Below, piece by piece: positions 1-12,064 of a DNA stretch of 64,000 nt. Each line of letters opens with the position of its first letter. The stretch's first letter is position 1. The DNA is from Dysidea avara (Eukaryota; Porifera; Demospongiae; Dictyoceratida; Dysideidae), in the NCBI RefSeq assembly GCF_963678975.1, contig NC_089274.1, forward strand, positions 7,780,143-7,844,142, written 5' to 3'. Both the position numbers and the translations under genes were made by a program. The notes below the pieces were generated by a model, which saw only the letters and a list, made by a program, of their open reading frames with translations, was not told the DNA's origin and ran no database searches.

Positions 1-346
1 TTCTCTCGCCAAAATGTCTCACAAAGGCCTAAATACTCACTGTAGTCTGTTGGATTACTATTTACGCTGCTTAGAACACTAATTCCCATGCTTGAACACA
101 AAACTGGCTTGTCCTTTCAAGTCACGCATAATGGAAATCAAACCGGAAATCGCTTGCATTTCCTATCCCTTTTACTCTATTACCTATGGTTTAACCAGGT
201 CAACCTTTGCTGTGGAGCTCTACTTCCTGGGTATTGTTTTACTCTTATAGAAAGCAATGCTACCAGGGTTGCACTCCAAGATGGCGGATGTTGCTATGGC
301 AGCAGCTCACCTGAAAAGGGTCTATAGTGACCCCCTAATTACCCAC
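1..346 (-). other. Intron of eEF1B-alpha running off the window
   Basis: The donor GTGGGT follows exon 5 at position 346. I find no match to the next conserved block of the exchange domain in bases 1-346, so this is intron and the remaining exons lie outside the window. Nothing else is recognisable here. Confidence 0.75.
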
Positions 347-1048
347 CTGTTTCATCATCCCATGGTTTCACATCCAGTACAATATTGGATTTTGCTATAA
401 CAGTCTTCTCTGTTGAAACATGTACAAGAATACTCCCTCAAAATTGTAACGCAACTCGTACATACTTCCAGCTTTCTTCTCGGCATAAGCTGCCAAGCGC
501 TCCTCCTTCAGTCTCTCAGCCTCAGCACTCTGTGGAACAAACATAATGAACTGGTTACTAACAGAAGTCCAGTTACAATATAACATGATCTAACAGTCAT
601 GGCCAACACACCTCTTCTTCATCCTCAGATCCAAACAGGTCAAAGTCATCCTCATCATCGCCGGAATCTTTAGCAGGTGCAGCACCTCCAACACTAGTAG
701 ATGATGACCCATACTCGTCTAGTGGCTTCTGTACTCCGGGGAAACTGTGACAAGAGAGAGGATACTCAATCATTTTGATATTTAAGTCATACCAAAGTCG
801 CTCATCAGACGAATAAGAGTTGATATGATTATACCATCGTCTGGCGTGAATGTACTTCTCTGCTGGAGCGCCTGACAGTGCGTTAAATACCGCTGTGTCC
901 GCCTGGGATGGTACGTAACTAGACAGACACGTTTCAGTAGCAACAGAGTGACTATACGATTAGCTTACCCCTCTATGTAACTCTTGTCCTCAAGGAATCC
1001 ATTGAGAACGGCTACTCCATCATCTGACTTCAGGTCACCGAAACCCAT
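347..1048 (-). CDS. EEF1B2: Translation elongation factor eEF1B-alpha (EF-1-beta), 5' five exons, partial
   Basis: Exons, in transcript order on the minus strand: 1048-969, 918-793, 744-612, 529-466 and 409-347. All junctions are GT-AG, phases agree throughout, and the introns are 50, 48, 82 and 56 nt. They encode 155 residues. The start reads MGFGDLKSDDGVAVLNGF, then SYIEGYVPSQADTAVFNAL and RWYNHI, the GST-C-like N-terminal domain that in this family docks on eEF1B-gamma. FPGVQKPLDEYG follows, then the acidic DDEDDFDLFGSEDEEE segment (a typical casein kinase 2 target in the family), the basic AERLKEERLAAYAEKK helix, and finally AKSNIVLDVKPWDDET, which opens the C-terminal guanine-exchange domain. 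The family's role is to recharge eEF1A with GTP in the cytoplasm. The rest of the exchange domain must lie left of base 1. The start codon is the only ATG that gives the family N-terminus. The donor at 792 (GTATGA) is the least certain; it gives Cys before FPGV. Confidence 0.95.
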
Positions 1049-1388
1049 CGCGCCACGTGCAACTTTCTTCACTACGTTATCACGTGATGCTGCTAATTTT
1101 GCACGCGTGATCCAACCAGCAAATGATCTCTAGCTATATATCAAGATCCGGGTAGCCTATCTATAAACAAGAGGCTCTTATTCGTCTCAGGAATATTCAT
1201 GCAGAAAGGTGTGTGATGTGAAGTGATGCATCCACAAAAATAGGGCCTGTTTCTAAATGTTCACACATTTGATTATAAAACTTTCACACTTCATAATTTG
1301 TGGGGCAGGAGAATGGGAGCATCGGTACGTTTGGTTTATACAAGCATTTAGCATCAAAGTAATTCAGCAATTTAGTTGTAGCTAATTA
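1049..1388 (-). promoter_or_regulatory. 5' flank of eEF1B-alpha (presumed promoter)
   Basis: This is the sequence immediately upstream of the eEF1B-alpha ATG, up to the first transposon boundary at 1389. It holds E-box-like CACGTG/CACGTGAT words just upstream of the start (about 1055 and 1081) and no clear TATA box. The promoter assignment rests on position only. Confidence 0.4.
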
Positions 1389-2087
1389 TGCACCTATCAA
1401 TGTCTGACACTCCCCTGCTCCCCACCTAACGCCAGGGTTAGTCTCGCGTGGCCAGACCGCTTTTTTCCGTATATTGGCTGGGGAAAAAGGGTCTGGTGCA
1501 ACTCCAATAACTGTTTACTTCTGAGCCGTCCCCAGACACTGGGGACGCTAATTGAATAACATTGGCCGCAAAGGAGGCGCCGATGACGTCAGTAAGTAAA
1601 CTCGAGATCTGTTTATCCTTTAAACGAATCCTAATTTGCTCCGATGTCTCTTTTATAGCGTCTTGAAAGTTCATCCTCATCGTGTAACAAGACTCACAAC
1701 CGGAGCAGGAGTGTAGGAATACTTCATAGTTTACTGACGTCATGGCACCTCCTTTGTGACCAATGTTATTCAATTAGCGTCCCCGGAATCTGGGGACGGC
1801 TCAGAAGTAAACAGCTATTGGAGTTGCACCAGACCCTTTTTTCCCCACCTAATACACGGAAAAAAGCGGTCTGGCCACGCGAGACTATCCCAGGGTAGGG
1901 GCATTTGCAACACAAATAGCCATACTTGGCCAGTATTGTTAGTGATTCCTGGGATAAATAATACGAATTAGTAGGGGATTTGTAACTTGGAAGTTGTTCC
2001 CAGCGGTGGGGAATTTGTCATCTAACATTTGCAAATCCCCACCTCTGCCCAACCTGGGGTAGGTCGGGCTTGACATTGGTAGATGCG
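1389..2087. mobile_element. PIF/Harbinger-like MITE, interrupted copy
   Basis: The ends read TGCACCTATCAATGT (left) and ACATTGGTAGATGCG (right), the same inverted termini as three other copies at 13884, 32635 and 37660. The interior shares the G+C-rich CCCCACCT...AGGTNGGGC segments of the 37660 copy. The left flank is TTA; the right flank has drifted to CAA. A second element (1440-1886) sits inside and accounts for the extra length. Confidence 0.75.
1440..1886. mobile_element. Foldback element nested in the MITE
   Basis: The ends AGTCTCGCGTGGCCAGACC and its complement form arms of roughly 165 bp (1440-1605 and about 1733-1886), with a loop of about 125 bp. The arms match closely except for small indels. 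The loop reads open on the minus strand but matches nothing I recognise. It interrupts the 1389-2087 MITE, so it is the younger insertion. I cannot define a clean target-site duplication. Confidence 0.75.
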
Positions 2088-3533
2088 CAAGTAGGTGAAG
2101 TGACTGATTATCAAACAATGTTCAACTGAACTGTACATAAAAGTCTTATCAACTCTTGACTGCTCACCAGAAGGTAGTACTAGTGCCATCCTTGTAGAAC
2201 AATTCATGAAATATATACAAGCATTCAATTCTGCTTAATTTTTGTGTATGGCCAGATTTCTAGAACCAGTTTTCGAATGCCAGTACCTGCACTTTTTCTT
2301 GATCAATTGTAGTCTAGTCCAGATTCTTTTGTGAGCATGCCCACTTATCAGGAATTTGTGATACTGTTTGTAGGCAACATACGTATATACATGAATGACA
2401 CTAATTTGTCAGTAAGGTGTGTTGGAAGTTAGTAATTTACAGGGAATGTGTTTTGCTGTCTAAACTTACATGCCATATGCATAGGCTGTTTGTTTACTAC
2501 AAAACTTACCTGTTTAGCTGTTATGAATAGTTACCCAAAATGTAGCTCTTTTGGTTGTAATTAATCTGGATCCCTTCCAGATCAAATCCTGGTCAGTGGG
2601 TCACCTGATTTCAACACTGGTGTATGTGTATAGCATGTACAATAATGGTGTTGATCTGAAGCTGTTCGTATTTTAATACCAAGCCATGCTATAGCTGTAA
2701 GGTACAATAAGACTTTGTACTAGCGCAGGTTATAAATGTAGCTATGTGTACGATGGAACGGGCTATAAATTACCAACAGTATAGCAGTTGGAATAGGCAC
2801 ATTTGCTGTTTCCAATTTTGCACGATATGCAGTGAGCACAGGATATATATTTGTGTTGGCTACTCAACTCTTGTCGGGTGCAAAGCCATGTGCATGCATG
2901 AGAAATGAAGCTTTCAATTTACCATCGGTTATTGGATGTTAGTGACAACTTGTTTTGTTAAACATAATTATATCCTAGTGTGTGGGAGGATCAAAGTGCA
3001 ATAACTAAGTTGATAACCTAGAAGGTGGGTTGTCAATTAGTATGTAGGAGTGCAGCAAACCACAAAACCATCTGCAAGCAGACCGGTACATTGGTTAATG
3101 TTTTGTAATTTATACAGTGGCAATGATGTTATGTTTGTGCCGCTGCATGATGGATGAATTAATTAATTAGAATACAATGATTAACGATGACTTACAGGAT
3201 GTGATTTGCACTGGGATATAACTATGGGATATATCCTATAAGATTTTTCATAGATAGATCTATGAAATTATATTCAGGTGTAGTAAACTAGAATTTCCAT
3301 TTATAAGAAAGAAATTAAATGATATGAACAACTGACAGCAGTAGCAGAGTAGTATAGGGTTTGGGCATGTAGCTAGGTGTGGTTCGAATCTTGAACAATT
3401 TTTTGACACTACTTGATGGCTATTCTATTACAGCATCTTGATCGGACTTCTTTCACATATTTGGTTTTTGCTTTATATCTCTTAGCTAATAGTACCTTCA
3501 AATCACAAAAGGTTCATCCTATAATGGTTAGCC
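2088..3533. other. Intergenic, no recognisable feature
   Basis: AT-rich sequence with no coding signature, no paired inverted repeat and no recognisable repeat family on either strand. Confidence 0.6.
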
Positions 3534-3535
3534 TA

Positions 3536-4231
3536 CCGTATAGCAGGAAATTTTCGAAAGGTTAAGTTTTCGAAAAAGAGTGCTTGATTGGAAATTCGAA
3601 AATATATTTTCGAAACAATGTCTCTTTACCGTGCCGCACCGTAGATAATTAATTCACGGAGGAAGCTAACAGTGGTTGCATTGATCACATACATAGTTAG
3701 AATCTGCTGCTTTGATCGTTCAGTAAGCAAGATAAATGCTCAATCTGGCTTTGATAGAATCTCGTCTAGCTATCCTAGGGTCTTCCTTCGTAGGTTGAAC
3801 CATGTTGTTTGGCAGACTTCGCCTCAGTGGTCTGCGGATCGAGCCATAGCTAAGTACATGGCGTTTTTCAGCCCATATAGATGTTTGCAGATAATTATAG
3901 TAATTTCTGGTCTCTCGAGCTCTTATAGGCTTCAAGACTCGTGTTGTCATTCGTGCTCGCTCATATGTGCGCACGCATGGTAGCTATAGCTATATGGCTA
4001 GCTACTTGTGTGTGGCCCAGTGCCTAGCTATAATACCTATAGCTAACTGATATTAGCAGAAACTATGCATGCGTGCACTCGCAAAAATCATTTATATACA
4101 CCCAGTTATACTTTCTTTGATTGTCACTTCAAAGCTGGGATGTACTATTTTTGAAAAAATATTTTCAAAAACACATTGTTATTTTCCAATTTTTCAAAAA
4201 TTTAACCTTTCGAAAATTTCCCGCTATACGG
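3536..4231. mobile_element. TA-flanked MITE with CCGTATAGC ends
   Basis: The left end (CCGTATAGCAGGAAATTTTC, then GAAAGGTTAA) is the inverse of the right end (TTAACCTTTCGAAAATTTCC, then CGCTATACGG). Both sides are flanked by TA. Inner parts of the arms, rich in TTTTCGAAAA words, also pair. At 696 bp with no transposase, it is a non-autonomous element. The TA duplication suits a Tc1/mariner-type transposase, which is inference. Confidence 0.75.
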
Positions 4232-4249
4232 TATCTGCATACCAATTCG

Positions 4250-5600
4250 TAATTTTCTTGAACTTTGGTGCACTTTAAGAACACATTGCGGCAGAATTAC
4301 ATACTGAGTTCAGTGTAAATCTGTCGTTGAGCTGTGGACAACTATTTGCAGAAAAAGGCCGACTTGTTGTCACACCTACAGGGTAAGGAATAACTTAAAA
4401 TTAGAATGCATATAGGTAAACCATCTGTGGTTTACAAGAAATCGCATTGACAGCTATGTAGTGTTACAAGGCTAAACAATTGTAAATATGGGGGTTGAGA
4501 AATTCTAATAGACATTATGGAGTAAAAAAGGTGCATGAAAATATTGAAAATAAGCATTTGAACCAGAAGCCTCCATACTGAACACCCAAATCCTTAACCA
4601 CTGAGCCACTACTATCATGGCTGCTCACCTCACTTAATTTCTACTTTATAAAAGAAAATTCTAGCTATAATTTCATAGATCCACCAATGGAAACATTTAT
4701 ATGTGTATTCTATTAGAAATCCTCAAAAAAATGTGTGTGAGTATTACAAAGTGATCAAATAAACTGCAATATAATACTACTGTAATTTTTCAATAGTATT
4801 CCATCAAATCAAAGCCGATATTATAGGGTACAGATTAGTGGGGTACTACTATTAAGCCCTACTTGTACCAATCATCATTCTAATAGCTAAGTACTATGCT
4901 AGCAAAACTTGTGACCACAGGCTGGAAATCATATTCTAACATAAAAGTGCAGGATTAGCTTTGTTAAAAGTTGAGCAACTGCATCACATTTTGCATGAAA
5001 AATTGAGATACTCTAATAGAACAGTCACTGCAAAATAAAAATTCTTGTAGACAAATAGTAGTTACAATCATGCACACCTAACTTGAAAGGTATTGCAAAG
5101 AAATACAGACAACTTTATAATTGAAAGGGCCAGCAGCAAAAGGGGACAAGTGCCATTTGGTGACCACGTGGTGGCCATTAAACACAATTTTGGGACATAA
5201 TCGAATATTTGCTAAAAATGATTTGAGACTGCCATAAACTTTTAAATTCTGTTGTTTACTTAGTGAAAACATTATTAACATGGTTAAAACAAGCCATTCT
5301 AATTTTTAGAAAATGGAAAATATAAAATGGTACATGTCCCCCTTTTCCACTGACCCCTTCAATTATAGCCATAGCCATGACTGAACACAAAATTATAGAG
5401 CAATTTTTAGCATTATTGCATAGATCCTTTGGCTTTGGTGTTGAAATAGTAGGTATTTTTCTGTATTGGTCCCTATAGAGCACTAGGTTGTATTTAAAAT
5501 GCAAAAAGAAGTGAAATCCATTAAAAAACAACACCAGCCAAGCTGGGTGTGGCCTTAAAAAGCCTAGTTGTGAAATCAAAGGTGGTGGCAATGAAATGAC
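4250..5600 (+). repeat. Diverged direct repeat, copy 1
   Basis: This block recurs in the same orientation at about 6100-7660. Shared landmarks, in order: a segment ending CTACAGGGTAAG (about 4380 and 6232), a minus-strand tRNA-like SINE head, an ACTCTAATAGAACAGTCACTGC motif, and the GTATTTTTCTGTATTGGT segment (about 5452 and 7198). A CAGCCAAGCTG family MITE lies at the end of both copies. Confidence 0.7.
4555..4625 (-). mobile_element. tRNA-derived SINE head
   Basis: Read on the minus strand, it shows an A-box-like TGGCTCAGTGGTTAAGG and a B-box-like GGTTCAAAT at tRNA spacing. The same head recurs at 6437. No cloverleaf of a functional tRNA can be formed with confidence, so I call it a SINE promoter. 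Confidence 0.55.
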
Positions 5601-5605
5601 TGCAA
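5515..5605 (+). mobile_element. CAGCCAAGCTG family MITE, half copy
   Basis: It carries the family words CAGCCAAGCTG, GTGTGGCCTT, AAAAAGCCTAG, GTGAAATCAAAGGTGGTGGC and ATGACTGCAATGATG in the family order. Only one arm is evident. Confidence 0.6.
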
Positions 5606-6436
5606 TGATGTTAGTGATAATAAATTTAATAATGTTTATGAAGATTTATACAGTTTGGCGGTTTCTATGGATTGTATTAGCTAGAAGTGCTCTGGAAAAT
5701 ATGCACTCCATTAGAGAAGTGTTCAGGAAAAAAATGTGTGCTCTATTAGAGTGTTGCAACTTTATGGTAGTGTGTCGTGCGGCCAAGAAAGCCGGCGTGC
5801 CACACCATGAGCATATTTACAGGAAGAAACTAAGTGTGATTTTCGCACATACGTAGCTTTGTACTCCCTTCTCAAATTGGAATCATTTTTATACTGCAAA
5901 CACCCTTCACCTTCAGTACCCACATACTGAATTTGAGTAAGATTGCCTAATGCAATCCTGAATTAATATTATAAGCCTTCAAAATCTGGTTTAATTTCTT
6001 CATTCCCCCCCCTTCGTTTAGGGGGTTCAGGGGGCTTAGATTCTTCTTTTCACACACTTTACAAAAACCATTATAAAACGCAAATGCGTTGCTCAATTGT
6101 CTTGAGCTTTGGTTCATTTTAAGAATGTATTGTGGCACAATCATGTACCAAGTTTAGCGCAAATCTGATTAATAGTCATAGAGCTATGGATGATTGTTTG
6201 CATCAAAAAAGCCGACTTGTCATGCCTACAGGGTAAGCCGCTTATGGGAATAACATAAAAATTGGTATGCATGTAGGTTAACCATCATAGCTCAAACCTT
6301 TTTGTGGTTTAAAAGAAATCACATTGACAGCTATAGAGTTACAAGGCAAAACTGAACAACTGTAAATGGCAGGTTTGAAATACTCTAATAGAACAGTCAC
6401 CGCCGGGTAAAAAAGGTGCATAAAAAATACTTAAAA

Positions 6437-6500
6437 AATTTACCAGCATTCGAACCAGGAACCTCCATACTGATCACCCAAATCCATAACCCTGTTGCTA
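6437..6500 (-). mobile_element. tRNA-derived SINE head, second copy
   Basis: The minus strand carries the same tRNA-like head as 4555-4625 (CTCCATACTGATCACCCAAAT on the plus strand matches its counterpart), with B-box GGTTCGAAT. It belongs to the 4250/6100 direct-repeat pair. Confidence 0.5.
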
Positions 6501-7218
6501 TCACTTAATTTCTACTTTATAAATGAAAATTCTAGTAAACTCTACTCAATAGTGAAAAGTTCATAATTTCGTAGATCTACCAATAGAAAATCTAGATTGT
6601 TCTAGAACATTCTATGTGTGTTCTATATATTAGAAATCCTTTTTAAATAAATGTGTGCTCTATTAGAGCATTACAAATAAATAGTATTCCATCGAATCAA
6701 AGCTGATGATTATTTTGGTACAGATCACGGCAGGGTAGCTAGTACACTACTACTCTCACCAATCATCATCATCATCTTAATAAGTGCTATGCTAATAAAA
6801 CTTGTGACAACAAGCTGCAAATTGTATTTTAGCATGAAAGGTGCAGGATTTGCTTTGTAAAAATTGAGCAACTGCAACTTATGGATAAAAATCGAGATAC
6901 TCTAATAGAACAGTCACTGCAAAATTGACAAATAGTATACCCTAGCTAACTGGAAGGTATAAAACACTATTGCAAATAAATACACTCACTACATATATAT
7001 TACAACTTTATATAGCCATGAACAAGCAAGCACAAAATTATATCAAAACCTCTGACTCTGCATAATCACATTATTGCACTTGTAATTAGATAATTGGTTT
7101 GTGTAACTATCTGAGGATACCAGCAGGGCTGACTGCTCAGTATAAATAATAAATAAATAAATATTAGTATAAATTGTCTTTAGTATCGGATCAGTAGGTA
7201 TATTTCTGTATTGGTAGA

Positions 7219-7420
7219 CCACTAGTTTGATCGACATTGGGTGGCCTGCAGTTCGAATCCTGGGGTAGGAGGGATTTTTTTTCCTTTCTTCGGCCCTTTT
7301 CTGTTTCATCTTATTGTTAGTCTCCAGTTCCAGTTTGTTAGGTTAGGTTAATCGAAATGCTGCAGCACGTGTTGCTGTCAGACCTTCGGTGCAGGCTACT
7401 ATAATAATAATAATAATCGT
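7219..7420 (+). mobile_element. tRNA-derived SINE
   Basis: The head contains GGGTGGCCTGCAGTTCGAATCC, a good B box (GTTCGAATCC). The body is TTAGGTTAGGTTAATCGAA...GCTGTCAGACCTTCGGTG and the tail is (TAA)n. It is the same family as the minus-strand copy at 45410-45640, which shares head, body and tail in order. Confidence 0.8.
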
Positions 7421-7509
7421 ATCATCTTCATACATTGCATCTGTAGATAAGAACAATGATTTGTGACCTCAAAGTCAATTTCTGGTATATATTTAAGCTA
7501 CAAAAAAGT

Positions 7510-7765
7510 GAAATCCACACAAAAACAGCCAAGCTATATAAAAAGGTGCGGCCTTCAAAAAGCCTGGGTGAAAAAGTTATAAAATCAAAGGTGGTGGCCT
7601 GCGATGATATAAATTTTATTAATAGCCTGTGCATTAATGAAATTTATTATCACCAACATCATTGCAGCCATTTCATGGCCTCCACCTTTGATTTCACAAC
7701 CTTTTCACCCAGGATTTTTGAAGGCCACACCCTTTTTATACAGCTTGACTGTTTTTGAGTGGATA
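7510..7765. mobile_element. CAGCCAAGCTG family MITE, full inverted-repeat copy
   Basis: The left arm (AAAACAGCCAAGCT, GGTGCGGCCTTC, AAGCCTGGGTGAAAAAG, AAATCAAAGGTGGTGGCC) is mirrored by the right arm (GGCCTCCACCTTTGATTTC, CTTTTTCACCCAGG-like, GAAGGCCACACCC, AGCTTGACTGTTTT). The loop is AT-rich. The protein-like reading of this element is an artefact of the repeat. Confidence 0.8.
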
Positions 7766-8124
7766 TCTAATTGAGATACTCTAATAGAGCAGTCTACTTT
7801 CTCTACTTTCTTTGCTGCATTTTGTTTCACCTACTGGCTAAACTGCTAGTTGTATTTTCTTGCACATGTTAGGTAACAACTATCAAGGTACAAACCCCTT
7901 CAGTAATAAAATGGAAATCTGTTTAATTATCAGTGCAAAAATCAAACACGAAGTGCATTTCGAGATCCCTTTATACATTCAACAACTAGCTACATGTAAT
8001 ATGAAATAAAATAATACAAAATTAAAAAATATATATATAGTAGCTACTTAATGTCTTTTAAAATGTAGTTCTTCTGTTTACCTGTAGGAAAAAGATAGAC
8101 AAAGCCAACATGGCTTTTACAAAA

Positions 8125-8335
8125 TCCAAAACAACCAAGCTGTGAAAAAGGGTGCAGCCTTCCAAAAATAGGCTAGTATGAAAAAGATGTGATATCAAAG
8201 GTGGCACCTCTGCAATAATATTATTTCAATTAATTTGTAATGTTTCAAATTAAGTGACAGTATGATACCATTGCAGCCATTTCTTGGTTATCACCTTTGA
8301 TATCACACGTTCTATAGTCTTTTGGACTAGTATAA
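8125..8335. mobile_element. CAGCCAAGCTG family MITE, diverged copy
   Basis: AAAACAACCAAGCTGTG, GGGTGCAGCCTTC and GATATCAAAGGTGGC are mirrored by CATTGCAGCCATTTCTTGG and CACCTTTGATATCACA. The order and spacing follow the 7510 copy. Confidence 0.7.
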
Positions 8336-10415
8336 CTTACCACTTGAACAGTATTGCAAGCTGGTTTTTTGAGTGTGAGAAAATGAAGTGACATTTAAAC
8401 TTTTACTGAAACTACCAAATATGGCATGCAGAGCCAATCAAAGCAGATGTGTAACACAGTTTGGAAAATATTAACTGTTGTTAAGGGCACATGACAATTC
8501 TGTTGGGAGAAAAAGCATCACAAAATTATGTTGCACCTGTCAACAAATTAAAGTACTGGCAAAATGCTACCAGATTTTTCAAGTTTTAAACAGCTGGTTT
8601 GCAAGATTACCATTCTTGAAGAGTAGAATTAACAGGCGCTACTTGACCTTGGAAGATTATGATGTAAAAAGGGGAAAAGATCTTAAAATTCATGGTAACT
8701 TTGTTACTACATATAGCACTGCTGGTTGTTGTGTCAGCTGTGCATCATATTGTGATGTATGGTTGTGGTTTGATATCTCAACATGTCACCATACTACAAT
8801 ATCAATTTATTAAGATGCTATTTTTGTGCATTTTAGATTATATTTCAAAATAGCAATGTAATTTTCCATTTTGGTAGATTAGATGAATTATTCTACTGGC
8901 TCAATCAATTGTTCATAAGTACTTCAGTATAAATGACTGTTGCAGACATATTATATAGGGATCTCAGTACTTTTACTTTTGAATTGTGACCAGAGAAATA
9001 ATATTTTAGATATTGGCTTGTAATGATTATGAAACCTTCAACTATTGTGTTATATAAATGATTAATAATTATTAAAGAACCTTATGTGGGAGGATCAAAG
9101 CAAAAAATCAGTTCTATAAAAGCCGTACTGAACACAACTGTTCTATAGCCATGAGTATGTATGGAAAAAACAGCACGAGGGCGTGGGTGAGAGACTAATA
9201 CAGCACGAGGCAAAGCCGAGTGCTGTATTCGGCTCGAGACCACACCAGAGTGCTTTTTTTTCAAGCGTGGTAGTGCTTTAACTGTTTAAAAGTGCTTTCT
9301 GGTTGTCTTTGTTCAGAGCAGTCATTTTGGAGACTCGAACCACGTCGGTCATAAAACAAACAGATAGCATCATTTTGGCTACTTCTGGTGATTTAAAATG
9401 TTATGCTTGTGATCAACAGTGCTGTATTTTCCATACGCTGTGTTGTATTTTCCTTTCAGTGTTGTATGGAAATAATAGCACTCTTATTCATTTTATCTTT
9501 GCCCCCGCAAGTGCAACAGTTATAGAACACTTTAATAGACCCACAGTTCTGCAGTATATCAGGTAGTTATAGATTTATTATTTTATACTCACAACAATCG
9601 GCATGATGCCATTCTGCCTTGTAGTGGAGTGATGCAAAAAAACAACTACAACAACAAACTAAACATACGTGCATATATAAACACAAAGCAAGACATTACA
9701 TCACACACAAACAACAATGAATTACATAGATGGCAAGAGTTGGTGCATTACCACTGCACCAAGTGTTTCCAGGTGTCTGAAGGTTTAAATTTTGCTTGTT
9801 TGTTTGTTTGTTGTTTTAAAAAAAAATTACTTGAACAATGTAACAGTATAAATAGGCAAAAAAAAGGACTTAAATACGAGCTTCTGTGACCTGCACAGCA
9901 ATTGGCACCTCAAACTTCCAGGCTTAGGCCAGGCAAATTTAGTAACAGATTTGGAGTATTTTCTTTAATATTGAATAATGAAAAATGACCTCCAGTCCGC
10001 ATGAAAATCCAAATTTTTGTGGGTGAGAAACAAGTAATCAAGTTTTCCTAGCCTTATTTGTGCACTGTGCTGGCTGATCAGTCAACCCAACCATAAGAGC
10101 AGAACTACTGGATTTAATTATAAATTTATAGGAGATTTCGATGATGGTTGCTTGTGGTCAGCAGCAGTGAATGTTCTTACTACATTCTGTTCACATAAAC
10201 GGACAAGTCCTACAGAAAATGCTTATTAAATACCACAATCAAAAACTATTAGTCAATGAGAAATGGACTAGGCTCATACTCTCTAGTCTAACACAGGCGC
10301 AACATAAGTGCAATGCCTATTCTACTGGTGACAACACTACTCCATGAATTTCTAATTGGTTCATGTGTCTTGTTGATGGTTCTCTATACCAGTTGAAGCA
10401 CTACCTAGCTCATAC
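8336..10415. other. Intergenic; one small hairpin near 9200
   Basis: No gene or complete element is seen. Around 9190-9235, ACAGCACGAGGC...GCCGAGTGCTGT can pair as a short hairpin in a locally GC-richer patch. A (TTTG)n tract lies at about 9798. The rest looks unstructured. Confidence 0.5.
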
Positions 10416-10419
10416 GATA

Positions 10420-10501
10420 TAGCACTCAAAGAGTGGTCTTGAGACAAAATATAGCACCCGTGCTATATTTGTCTCTTGCCCACTCTTTTACGTGCTATAT
10501 A
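10420..10501. repeat. Compact palindrome (hairpin)
   Basis: TATAGCACTCAAAGAGTGG...GAGACAAAATATAGCAC is mirrored by GTGCTATATTTGTCTC...CCACTCTTTTACGTGCTATA. The roughly 40-bp arms meet almost without a loop. No element family is assigned. Confidence 0.7.
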
Positions 10502-11025
10502 GCTTTTACATATGGTACACCCCGGGATATAAAGCCAACTATATGATGGAGGCGATGATATACTTATTCACTGCTACGGTGGTTTCACTCCTGTTGATGC
10601 TGAAGAATTTGGTTACAAATAGCACTAGCTGAGATGGCTAGCCAGTCAGCAATGCCACTCTTAGTATACCAAAGATACAACTCATATAATACAGTTCTTA
10701 TATAGTCCTGTACAAAACTATCAGTCAGTGTAATGATAAAGTTGGGTGTATGTTCTATTAGAGAATTATTTAAGACATTAAATTGTATCACTAACAAGCT
10801 TAAGGCTGTTTAAACTAAACACCAAAATGAAAATATGTATGCATATCGTCACTGAAGAGTTAATGTTATAAAGAAGTGTGGCAGAGTGAAATTAAACACT
10901 CTACAAATTACAAAAACGATCAGATTTGGCAAAATAGCACACCAAGCAGTTGTAGTTACCATGTAGCTAATTCAATAACTAATTGGTGTGTAAATTTGGT
11001 AGGTAAATTTACAGCAATATAGCTA
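10502..11025. other. Intergenic, nothing recognisable
   Basis: AT-rich sequence without coding or repeat signatures that I can support. Confidence 0.5.
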
Positions 11026-11250
11026 CAAAAACAGCCAAGCTGTGAAAAATGGTGCAAGCTTATATAAGCTTGGGTGAAAAAAGTTGTGAAATCAAAGGTG
11101 GCCAAGAAATGGCTGCAATATTATAGAAAAAACTTTATGCATAGCTAACAGCCATTATTAAAATTTATTTTCATTAACATCATTGCAGCCATTTCTTGGC
11201 CTCCACCTTTGATTTATCAAGTTTGCCACACCATTTTTTCACACCTACAC
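11026..11250. mobile_element. CAGCCAAGCTG family MITE
   Basis: The left arm (AAAAACAGCCAAGCTGTG, AAGTTGTGAAATCAAAGGTGG, AAGAAATGGCTGCAAT) is mirrored by ATTGCAGCCATTTCTTGGCC, CCACCTTTGAT and a TTTTTTCAC end. Same family and layout as 7510-7765. Confidence 0.75.
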
Positions 11251-12064
11251 AATGATGATTACTGAAGACAGACTTGTCAATGTAACACTCTAATAGAATG
11301 CACATTTTTGAGGATTTACTTGTAATAGAACACACATAAAATGGTCTAGTCTCCATTGGTAGATCTATGAAATTACCAATAAACTAGAATATTCGTTTAT
11401 AAAGAGAAATTCAAGGGATGTATGGTTTGTTGGGCAAATTATGGATGCTCAGTAATGGGTGCACTTTTTGCATTATTTATATAATGTATTTTCTATAGGA
11501 CAAGGAAAAATGGCTATTGACAAGATTTTTTAACTGATTAATGTGACCAAACTACAACTACAATTAATTTATCAAGACTCACAGTAGTGAGTCACGAGGC
11601 CAAGAAGCACAACAAAGCGCACGCCCACAATAATAAACATGCGACCACTACTGTGAGTCATTTACATGAGAGATCAATTATGCAATCTTTTAAAATCCGC
11701 ATGGTGAAATCTCAGCCTTACTAAAAGATTCCACCTCGAAACCAGTGGGAATGTAACCTTTGTATAATGAGTAACTACCATACGAAAACTCAGGCGAATT
11801 GTTGCAGTAGTTTGTTCCATCGCCCACCCATTTACAATGCATTAATTAAATTATTTATTCAAATGTGCATCGTTCTTTTTTTCATTTTCTTCGTCATCGC
11901 GTCCCATTGGGGCGATTTTCTTTCAACCATGAAGTCGTATTGTAAAAAGGCTGCGGCTATCAGGGGCTTTTTACACAATGTATCTGTACATTTAATTTCG
12001 CTAAAAGTTGTTAGTTAGTTTATGAGATTGCTTTTGTGCTCTTTGAAGATTCAAACTTGCCGCC
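11251..12064. other. Intergenic; presumed 5' flank of the 12065 exon
   Basis: At 11280-11400 there is a single ACTCTAATAGAA motif and AT-rich sequence. Around 11580-11660 the words ACTCACAGTAGTGAGTCA and CACTACTGTGAGTCA form small palindromes. The last 300 bases become less AT-rich towards the candidate first exon. Confidence 0.4.

Larger units (their letters stand above)
6100..7660 (+). repeat. Diverged direct repeat, copy 2 (with SINE insertion)
   Basis: This is the second copy of the 4250-5600 block, with landmarks in the same order. It is longer mainly because a tRNA-derived SINE (about 7219-7420) sits directly after the shared segment GTATATTTCTGTATTGGT. Copy 1 lacks the SINE, so the SINE arrived after the duplication. 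Confidence 0.7.
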
